This document shows positions 38,383 through 48,260 of a stretch of DNA of 64,000 nucleotides, piece after piece. The notes under the pieces were generated by a model. The model worked only from the letters and a program-made list of their open reading frames with translations, had not been told where the DNA came from and ran no database searches. The translations under genes and the position numbers were made by a program. The first letter of the stretch is position 1. The number at the start of each line of letters is the position of its first letter. The stretch is from Xylaria sp. FL1777. Taxonomy: Eukaryota > Ascomycota > Sordariomycetes > Xylariales > Xylariaceae. The stretch covers positions 1 to 64,000 of the forward strand of contig MU400599.1 in the NCBI GenBank assembly GCA_022578965.1, in the 5' to 3' direction.

Positions 38383-39322
38383 GGTTCTCGCGTTCGTATT
38401 TATGATATGTTAGGCTTTGATTCTAGAGGACCTGGCTTCTTGTACAAGTTCAGTAGTGCCGCCATGGAGACTCTCAACTGTCCTTATCATAAAACTTCCT
38501 ATCGTTTTCTAGCTAACTTTCTCGTGTATAGTACGCTTTTGAACAGGCAAATGGAGTTTTTCATCGACGACAGCAACGAAAGACGAGTGTTTCTAGCGAA
38601 TCGTGGCGATCTTCAAGCCATTTTCCCGTGCCGTCTCGAGCAGTTGGCAGAAAATAGACTTCCTCGGTTCTTCCCAATGCTACACGCGCAGCACTTCATG
38701 ACCCGCTCTGCTGATTACCCACCGGCCAGTACTCAAAATGAGAGCGGCTCAACTACATCGTCTACCAAGGCTCCCACCTATCCTGACAGCTCTCACGCTG
38801 GACATTTTATGCAGCAGAGTTTACCCGTAAACTTCAATTTCAGGAGAACCTCGGTGAACATGAACATAAATTTCACCCACCCTCAGGCCCAGCTCCCAAT
38901 TACTAGTGCTAGTATCCGACCTTGGCAGAACATGAATCTGCAGTCTCCAACCCCAAACTTCTCTATGTCAACTTCGAGCTTCAGGATCACGCCGCCTGCG
39001 GGAGCACCAAAGTTTCAAGCCCAGACATACTCGATGATTCAGCCTCAGAACATGTCTGCTCGTCATACCCCCACAGGGAATACCAAAGCATGCTCGCTTC
39101 CCAAGTCATCCAATGAACGCAAACCCGATGGCCAAGGGCATGAGGAGTAGGATCCCTCAAGCTCTACCGAAGGGGTGCAGGACGAAGAGCCGGCTTCTAA
39201 GAGGAAGAAGAAGGCATCAGACAAGGAGTACAAGCGACCAACAAATGCTTTCATGTTGTACAGACTAGAACGCCGTGGCTCTATTCGCGCTGCAAACCCC
39301 GGTATCGCCAATGGCCGTGTTT

Positions 39323-39385
39323 GTAAGTATACTATAATCTTCATAAGTTAAGCCTCGTCCTTGATATGCTAATATTACATTTTAG
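39323..39385 (+). other. HMG-box intron in a serine codon
   Basis: The GTAAGT donor, a TGCTAAT branch and the TTTTAG acceptor define a 63 nt phase-1 intron. It splits TCT (Ser) in the NGRVS/IVAAEEW segment of the HMG box. Confidence 0.85.
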
Positions 39386-42300
39386 CTATTGTGGCCGCAG
39401 AAGAATGGGGAGCGTTGTCCCCAGACGATAAAAATCGGTATTATGAACGTGCTGATCAACTGGCTATTGAGCACATACAACAGCATCCGAACTCTTGCTA
39501 CAAACCGGATATGGAGAAGATTGCGCGTCGGCGAGAGGAAAGAGCCCAAACAGCTGCCGCGAGAGCAGCACGTGAGGCGATGGCTAAGGGACAGGAGCCA
39601 CCGCAGACGCTTTGAGAACTAAGAACACCTTGATCCACAAGTTGACTACCGGGAGCAACCTTAGGAGGAGGCTTTGAAGCATTTAGACGAGACTATAACG
39701 GCAGGAATGGGATCTAGGAACAGGGGTTGATATCATGAGACATATCTTAACAGACTGAGGTGTTTATGCAAACAGATATATACTAAGTGACACGATCTTC
39801 ATTTGACAAATCTACATTGTCTAAACGGATCTGATGTAATGGTATACTAGTTGTTAGAGTACTCGTCTTACTGAATACAACAGTCTTGTGAGAAATTCAA
39901 ATCAGGACTCAGACTCTTCAATCGTGAGGCTCGCGTCATATGTCAAGAAATCTAATAAGAAAAATAAGACTACAGGTCAATCCTATTTCACAATAAAACT
40001 ACGACCTGACAACTAATAATTTAAGTGATTGAAGTAAAGTGTGTGCTGCAAATGTAAATGTCGGCAGACTTCAGGAGGTTTTATATCCATATAGGCTCAT
40101 CTCTGTCGCCCATATTAACCTAACAGTATGAACTGTAAGCCCTTGCGCCCCTTTAACTTCAGACACATGAATGTAATAATAAGAAAAGGATGAACAGAAT
40201 ATGAGACCTCAAGATTCTGTTTTGGCAAATAGCACATTTCTCCCTCATTTTCATGCGACGATACTGATGGCAGTGCTCCGTAATTGGGAGGCAAAACCCG
40301 TTTATATGGCAAGCCTCTCACGAATGAGATAATCACTTGCACTATTAATAACACAACTCAAGAGAGAATCTACTTATAATGTGCTCTGTTCTTATCTTGG
40401 CAGCAGCTTTCTAGATATTATTCACCAGAGACATCAGAGACTGGCTCCGGTCCTTCATTATACAGCGCACATAAACGATGATATTCATGCACACCACGAC
40501 CATCCAGTCTATTCATCACAGGATATTAGAAGCCGACACTATACGCGAAAAGCGACGGAGACGGCAAGCACGTATTTCACCATGTTATACGAACCGCGCC
40601 AGCGAATGATAGCAAAGCGTCACTAAAGTCATTCAAAGCAGTTATTTCAATGCATCCCACAAAGCGAACACATCCAAGCACCCGACCGATAATATAATGT
40701 AAAGCAGCAAGTGTAAGCAGATGAGCATATGTAAATTGCACAATCTTCAGCGCGTCCAATAACCCGAGTTCTACCCCGCCAAAGGATTTCTCCAACTCTT
40801 TCCCAGCTTTGTACACAACCTGGCACATACATGTATAATACATACACATATGCATCCACAGTAGCTGTGCTTATGTACACCCACCCCATACCCATGTTGG
40901 AGAAGGCCGCATACCAAGAAAGCAAGGGCCCTGTTCCTGTCTGCGATGACGTCACCTAGCAACCTCAACGTTGCGCTGGTGGGGGGACCCTGCTTTTCCT
41001 TCTTTTTTTTTCCCCCATCCAGGTAGCAGCAGGAGAAGAAAGTGGGAAGAAAAAAACAAAACAAAATAGAAACAAATGGAAACAAATAGAAACACAATGA
41101 AATGGAAAGTGAAAACGAAATGAATTGAAAACTGAGAATAAAAAAAAATGACGTAAATTGGGTTAACAGGCTACTCGTACCCCGGACCCAATTCTCGTAC
41201 CTAATTTCATCGGCAGCAGATACGGGGGATGGAGATGGAGGGGAGGGGAGAAGGGGGGCAGTGAAAAGCGATGCCGCATGATGAATGATGAAAGATGATG
41301 ATGGGGAAGATGGAAATGGGATTTCTAGAAATAGAACTAGCAGAGGGCGGCGCTCGGTTCCGTCAGCGTGTGCTCACACACATACGCCGTTAGGAGAAAA
41401 GAAGACAATACATCATCACGCGTACAGTAGCGGCGCAGATCCCCTCTCGTCAGGGTCCCCCGTCGGACGATTTACTCTGTGCGTGAGTAGTAGAGATGCG
41501 CATGGGCAAATCAGCGCGCGCGTTTTCATCTTTATCATTCGTGTAGGAGCTACGCGAAAGGATATGTCATGGAGTGCCGTCATTCACATGTAGGACGCGA
41601 CCACGGCATGCGTGGTACGGTACACGGGAAGTAGAGTGAGACGATGGGATGACAGGATCAGAAATGCCGAAACACGATGTTTATTATATTCGTCAGTTAA
41701 TGGTATACGAGGCCCGAAGCAGGTCCCGGTCGAGCGGTACGATAGAATATATTAGTAGAGAGTCGGTCGGTCGGTCGAAAGAGCGAAGACTAAAAAAAAA
41801 AAAAGTTAGGTATGTTATTGTATGTAGGCAGGTCTCGACCTTCCCCCCCGCCATCAGATCCGTAAACGGCAGCAATCGCTGCCGATCACCTCGAGTACGA
41901 GGTCGAACCCCGTGCACACACCCAGCGCAGAGTGAAAAGGGATGTACCGTGAAGATCGCGAGCGTAAGACCCTGGGTGGCTTGCCCAATGGTAGGTTGTG
42001 CCCCATGGCCCCAGGCGTGGGAATTGCGTGAGGCTTGACTCATCCTTTTCTCCTCCTCGCCAGATAGCACCCAGGTACTCGACAATTATCGCACGTACGC
42101 ATGTAAACTAAGTAATTGCGTAAGTAGCTAAGTAAGTAGTCTTACGGCATCCAGTGGCGAAACAGAAGGCTCGCTTGCACATTGCGTTTCCCATCTCCTC
42201 GGCAAAGTTTCCCCCTCTTTGATCCTGGGAGAGCGAAGTGTGAGGATGGATTGGATGGAATTGGGTCGGCGTATGTATGTATATGTATGTACGTAGGGCG

Positions 42301-44145
42301 AGGTGAGCAGGGAAGCACCCGGGCGCGGGCTCTCTCGCCCAAAGGCTATTGACCGTGGGTGAAGGGGAAAAAAACCGAGAGGGGGGAACCCAAAAACTCT
42401 ACTTACCCGAGGCCGTGGCCAGTGGTCTCGACTGCCTGATGGGGAAAGTACACGGCGGAATCGAGCGTACTCATTGGCTATGGCCAGAAGTTCGCCTGAC
42501 TCGGCATGTCTCTCACCTGTGTATGTGTAGGTACTGTGCTGTAGTAGCTGGGCAGAGCTCAGCGAGTGGCGAGCCCGGCCGTGTGTTTCTTTTCCGCCTG
42601 CCCTCTTGGCCGCTACCGATGCTACCTGGAGGACCCTTAAACGCTGGGCGAGTACGTAAGTACCCATTGAGCCGCACCAACCTGTGCTTTGCCGAGCCCA
42701 TTTCGGAGGCTTGTGGCTTGTCGGGAAGTGATCGGCACTGCCGTCGTACAAATTTCGCCGAATAGAGAAGCCACCCCGGGGCGTGATGGGAGCGATCGTG
42801 GCTCATCTCCCCGTAGCACCTCTGCCAACTCGTACTGTATACACAGCGGTCGCCATGTAGCTCATGATAGTCAATGCCTTGGAACTAGTTATCTCGCCCA
42901 CTGCGAATCCCCATTGGCCGGAGCCACCACCGAGTCATCAGAGGCTCGCAGTGGTCTCTGTGGCTCACGCAGGGTTTAGTTTAGCGCGAGTGAGCCACTG
43001 TGGCGACGGACGAGGGAATGGTGGGCGATTGCCGAATAGACATCGCGACTAATCTAGTCGGTAGTCCCCTGTGTGAGACGGATCGATGCTGTGAGGCTTC
43101 AAGGGCGCAAATCACCACCACCCTAGCGCAGATTCTCATTGGGACGAATTTGACGTGATCCCAAGTGGTTCGATGGAGGCCTCCCTTTAAACCTTAGACG
43201 GCCATAGATCGGACGGCAAGCCGCGCGTATAGAGGCTCCCCCTCTTCCCGGGAGAAGACGCCGGGATTGAAGGTCGAGCCGGTATGGAGCTACCAAAGTC
43301 TTCTTCGCAGCCATTGTATTTGTCCGATATCCAATTGTTTGATTTGACAACAACTGCATGCCATGCATTTTTTTTGACAGAATCTGGTGCATCGACGAGC
43401 ATTGGCTGCCAACGGGACTCCGGCAGGCCACTGGTGCAAAGCCCGTGACTCGTCACGGCTATCCGCCCGTGAACCGTGAGGGTGGGCTCGTAAAACCGGG
43501 GGATCCACTCGGCGCTCAAGCCTCCCGCATGCTGTCCCGCAGTGAGCAATTCTTCGGTTGACTACCTGTGGCGTATGCGTGGGCTTGTTTGGCTTGGGGT
43601 TGTGCGATTGCTACTTATGTAAGTGCTGCTACTCTGGCCATGACGGGCAACAGGCTGCAGGATCCGATACTCTTCCAATAAATACATGGTCGTGCAAGTA
43701 GGGTGACACTTAACTCGCCGCAACCTGCGCTTTCAGTTGAGATAGCACTACATACACCACATGTATGCTATGGTACGAGTAGCTTATCACCATCTTTTGT
43801 TTACTCTGCTGATACCTTACTTACTACACCCTTAAGGTTCGGCTCTAGGGCCATTCTCATTGCAATCAAACCAATTTCTGGTAGGATGCACAACGCGGAT
43901 TTTGTATCAGATAGCCTACTGCATGGGCATGGTGGGAAGGATTATGGCGGGCACCATATGAGATTTAAAAAGGGTCAAAAGGGTGTACACTAAACGAAGG
44001 AAAAGAAAATATGAAAAGCTACTGACGACAACCACGACATATTGGGGGAAATGTTTAATTTGCATCCATCGGATATCGGCGCTCGTGTGACGATTCGCAT
44101 CTTATAGTATATCAACGCGGCGTGGACCGGAGGGGGAGTGTATAA

Positions 44146-44230
44146 GTGAGTGAGTGAGTGAGTGAGGTGAAGCTGCTAGTCGTCTACACTGCACATGTCA
44201 TGTAGGTTAGTGGAGGTTAGTGGAGGTTAG
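44146..44230. repeat. (GTGA)n run and three AGGTTAGTGG units
   Basis: A run of about five GTGA units at 44,146-44,166 is followed at 44,204-44,230 by three tandem copies (the last partial) of a 10 bp unit. They are simple-sequence repeats of no assigned function. Confidence 0.85.
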
Positions 44231-46488
44231 GTGGTACGTAGGGAGGTGGTAGCGGCCCCCCAGGTCACTTGGGGGATGTTAGCGATTGATTGCTGCGATT
44301 GCTGCCCTTGTCCACCGGCTCACGCAGCGTGCAGTAGGTGGCGGGGACAGTTAGCCGCAACCGTTGAGCCCATCCTTTAGTGGTGTGCTTGGCGCATAGA
44401 CGACTGGAGCTTGGTTGGAGTTGGGCTCCAGCCACTAGCTGAGTGCTGCCACTACTGCCACATGAGCATGCCGACTTGTCATGCTCATAATATCATGATC
44501 GTACGATATAGTACCTAGCCTGCGATCTAGGGGCGCCGTCCCTTCTGCACGTCTGCGTCGGAAAGGAGCTTGTGGAAGTCAGCATGGTGCTCAGCTACCT
44601 AGCTAGTGAGCTACGAGGTTAGCCGGCCATGCTGGGTACAGTAATGGATAGCATGACTTTGGATGAGTTCCATTCGTGGCGCCTGGGAAGTGATACAGAT
44701 GGTTGTGTGGTGTGCTGATGTGCGGATACAATACGCAGTAGAGAAGCCAGCGGTATCCCGGCACATACGGTGGGGACCTCTAGTGTAGACCCTTCTGGAA
44801 GACAACAAATAACATACTCAGTATTATTTCGGCCTGCACGGGCGGTTATTTTGTTGTATAGTGTAAATAGTGTAAGTAATGTACGCGATATATAGGGTGG
44901 TGTGTTGACATCTCTACTAAGTTGGTCTCTTCCGTGCTTTGATGAGGGGCATGGAAAAGCACGTGCTCTGTCGAGTTAAAGTATACCCAGTAGATAAAGC
45001 ACAGATCTATGTGTAAACGACGCAACCTGTTGGGCTTGGGATTGGCTGAGCTGAGCTGATGTGGAAAGCGACCTCATATGTACGGGTAGTATACATACAC
45101 TACTGCGTAGAAGGCCATCCATGAGGGTCGTCATCCATGAGGGCGAGCATGAATACCTAGACAAAGCCACTCATCAGAAGAACCGGCTGCGCTGGGACTT
45201 CGCGCACTGCCTTGGGTGCCATCGTGCCATGGCTTGATACAACGCATCATCATGGCATCGCGTGGCATTCTCACCGTTTATTGCTTTTGATATGGCCGAC
45301 CTGAAACAATGAGAAGATAGCTCGTTGTAACACTTAGACAGAAGTGCAAAATGGCCTTGCCATTCTCGTCCTCCTTGGTCATTGAGCACGGTGACTTGGT
45401 GGTAGCCACAGTGGTAGCCGATGATTGAAATTACAAACTTCGATCGGATGCCTACTGCGTAGACAATACGGCAAGTAGCTCGGATGTATTCTGGTGTCCA
45501 AGAGAGAGAGGTATGGTACCTAGTGCCGTGCTGGGACAACATGGAAGCACTTGCTTTATCTGAGCAACTTTGTGAAGATGCTAAGGGCACGTCCGTGCCA
45601 TGCTCTGTTATTATGCCGTGGATGTGAAATCGAAGCGGCTAGCGCAAGGTGCACATTGCTGTGCCGCATGTCGTGGCAATCACGATGCGTCGATGTTGTT
45701 GTTGAGAAGCGTGGAAGCGTTGTGTTGACAAGGGTCGGCTCTTAGAAACATCTAGAAAAAAAAACGGGATGCCGGCGATAATCTCGTTTGGGAATCTGCT
45801 CCATGGGGACGTGCAGAATAGACGACGCCCTCGTAGCCGCGATAGGTGCCGGTGGGTGGGTAGTTGAAGCTGACCAGGTGCAATCGATCGGGTTACTGAT
45901 CGGGGCTATACTGCGTACAGTATGTACAATGTGTACTAAATCACTGATTGGTGCGCTGCGCTTACATGTTATACTTATGTATGCGTCTAGGTATACTACA
46001 TATGGTGACAACACCCGTGGAATTCTAAGCCAAATATAGCACTTATTGCCATTATTGCCATTGGAGCAGGAAGATAGATAAGAGCTACCTACTGAATACA
46101 CAATAATGATCGAGACCGGTGCATTATGCCATAGGATGAAATCGAAATTAAAAAGTAAGATTTTGTTCGACTGTTGCATTGAGAATCAAAACGCAGCAAA
46201 TAAGACAAGAGAAAAGAGATGATGGAGGGATTCTTTAAAGGCCCGTTTCAGCGTTTCATGTTTGCGGGGAAATAAGTGCCTGGGCTGCCTAAGTGCTACA
46301 AAGAGGGTATAGCCGGATGAATAACTCCGGGTCTTGTCGAAGATTCTGAGATCTAGTGCTAGAATTCGGAAGCATGTGAGGCCGAGCGCTAGGCCAGTAT
46401 ACACTACACCCTGAAATATAGGTGTGCTGATAGGGTACGATCCTTACATGTAGATACTAAGATTAGGTAGGTAGGTAGGTAGATGTAA

Positions 46489-46508
46489 TTACTTACATAT
46501 GTAAGTAA
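46489..46508. repeat. 20 bp perfect palindrome TTACTTACATATGTAAGTAA
   Basis: It is self-complementary over all 20 bases and adjacent to a GTAG repeat run. The two arms repeat the TTAC/GTAA word common in this intergenic DNA, so it may be a by-product of the local repeat. Confidence 0.85.
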
Positions 46509-48260
46509 GTAAATAGATGGGTAGGTAGTACATTAGGTAGTGTTTTATATATAAGATTAATAAATAACTACTACCCACCAACATTGGAATGGATGTAAGC
46601 GATCTCGGGTTGGGACCTATCGTTAAATATCCCCCCAAGGTATTTATAAGTATGTATGTGTTGTAAAATTACGGGTGGATAGGTAGCTTACTCGGTAGGT
46701 AGTAGGTAGTCTTCTAGGCGTAGTAGCTAGAGCAAAAAGGCATTGTCGGATGCGCCCAGTCTTGATGCGGCATGTTCTTCCATCGATCGATCGGCGAGCC
46801 AAAGCGAGGGAAAATGGGCGCACGCACTTACACATGTGTAGTATAGGTTAGGTAGTGTAAGCAGCGTATGAGTAGGTACCTATTTGTCGGTACACGCCGG
46901 GTCTCGTCCGCCACGTGTGATTGGGTGACACGTCCCAGAGCTGGCCGGCGGGGCAGAGCCGAAAGGTACCTACCCATGCTGATAATCCAGGGCTGCACAG
47001 CTAGCTTCAGCAGAGTCTGGACCCAAGTTGTTCTAGGCGCGTCCTCCCCTGCGACACCACGTCAGGGCAGGGCAGGCAGGGCAGGGGGGGCCGCTGAGAG
47101 TTCGTCTAATCGCTCGCCCGGCAGGACGGGACAGCGACGCACGACTCGGGCCAATCCAACGAACCGCCTAGATTATGCGGTAGCGGGCTCTATTATTCTA
47201 TGCGTACCTAGGTAAGCAAACCCCGGCCCTCTTACTTACTCCTCCTTTCTCCATTTCAATAACGCGGTGTAATAAGAGGCACGTTTGAAGGGGCTGCTCA
47301 CTCGACCATCTGGGTTAATGATGGTGAGCGATCGTGGTGACTGACAAAGACTCGTGTAAGTGAGATCGTCTAGTCTAAGTGCAAAGAGTTCGCATGAGCA
47401 AGCCTTCCCGAATCGGCTGTTTGATTTGCTAGGAAGAGCCGGTCAAGGTTAAGCGCTTTAATCAAAATCGGTTTCATTGCTTCCTGTCATAAGAAATTGC
47501 CGTGGTGAACAATTAAACTAACGACCCCGCCGCTTGGCCCCGGAAATAAGACCATGCAAGCAGTGAGGGCAAATATCTCAGTCGCGAGAACTCATAATAC
47601 TACGTAACAGCTGCAGCGAGAAATGACAATGCACGGCGTTCGGCCAACATTGGGTATCGCGACTCTGCTGACCGTCACTCAGGGATTTTGATGACGTTTA
47701 GGTTGCGTGACAGTGACACGAACCGGTGTCATCTACCCATTAGAAAGGTCCATTTGTCATTAGCTCATTTTAGGGGTATCTAGAGGTAAGAGTAGTACGC
47801 GCGTGAACGAGACACGATGCCGTGAGGCAGATAACCATCACTGTCCAGCACTGGCAACGGAGTCCGAGGACGGATTGCGCTTCAGGTAAAAAAGCTCTGT
47901 ATGCATGTATATATATGTATAAGGAATACTTTGTAACACGACTTGCTACGCGCGCGATTGATGGAACTTGTAAGTGCGAGCGCAAGGTACAACCAGTATC
48001 CAAACTATAATTTGTTTCCCATCTATTCATCATCTCAATGTATTAGGCCGAAAAAGTAGTTGACAAGGGAAACAAGCGGTCCCTGAAAGGGGTGGTATCT
48101 TTAAGTTGTACCCTGCTCGAACGCCATAAACTCAAGGAAAGCCCGCCGTAGTGTAGTCGTGTGTTCATTAACCGATTAACCCGATAATCGAAACATGCCG
48201 CCTTCTATGATCGCCAAAAACGCAATTTCGCCAACCAAACTGCTCTTCGTATATACCAGT

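Larger units (their letters stand above)
38146..39615 (+). pseudogene. HMG-box gene 2, MAT-type HMG intron, in-frame TAG
   Basis: Three exons fit by signals and frame: 38146-38303, 38427-39322 and 39386-39615 (1,284 nt, 428 codons). Codon 294 (39148-39150) is TAG. Before it lies an N-terminal region (FWQSEWERVFVQLDPFTHM, then GPGFLYKFSSAAMETLNC) and a Pro/Ser/Thr/Gln-rich linker. After it, in the same frame, come a basic KRKKK patch and an HMG box (about 321-394): KRPTNAFMLYR, then NPGIANGRVS, then AEEWGALSPDDKNRYY and a Lys/Arg tail. Intron 2 splits the serine codon T|CT, the position conserved in ascomycete MAT HMG genes. No strong splice pair removes the stop; the only frame-compatible one found is 39104-39161 with a poor GTCATC donor and AAG acceptor. 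It is a pseudogene unless that intron, readthrough or a base error explains the TAG. Confidence 0.75.
39616..48260. other. 8.6 kb gene-poor region rich in simple repeats
   Basis: No frame has recognisable domain content; the larger ones (up to about 200 codons at 42.1-42.8 kb and about 140 at 45.2-45.6 kb) are low-complexity or overlap others on both strands. Features present are an A-rich GAAACAAAT stretch (about 41,040-41,150), TCGG repeats (about 41,762), GTGA repeats (44,146-44,166), a 10 bp repeat (44,204-44,230), GTAG repeats and a 20 bp palindrome (46,465-46,530), and GGCAG words (about 47,065-47,090). The last part is the 3' flank of the CP2-family gene. Confidence 0.5.

Noticed and set aside
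38304..38413. Acceptor GTTAG at 38413 for intron 1 of HMG gene 2.
   Set aside because: It gives the wrong phase; the TTCTAG at 38426 restores frame and a natural peptide.
30754..39615. Reading the HET/HMG block as the MAT locus itself.
   Set aside because: No SLA2, APN2 or COX13 flanks, no alpha-box gene, and the N-terminal region before the HMG box is unlike MAT1-2-1. Only the intron position and box class match.
39840..39915. tRNA-like stretch with A-box-like TAGTTGTTAGAG and B-box-like ATTCAAATC.
   Set aside because: The T-stem arms do not pair and no acceptor stem closes it.
42128..42751. 207-codon minus-strand frame.
   Set aside because: Overlaps equally long plus-strand frames, is rich in Arg/Ser/Pro from low-complexity DNA, and shows no motif.
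44204..44230. 5S rRNA fragment suggested by GGAGGTTAGT words.
   Set aside because: The word is part of a 10 bp tandem repeat and no other 5S element surrounds it.
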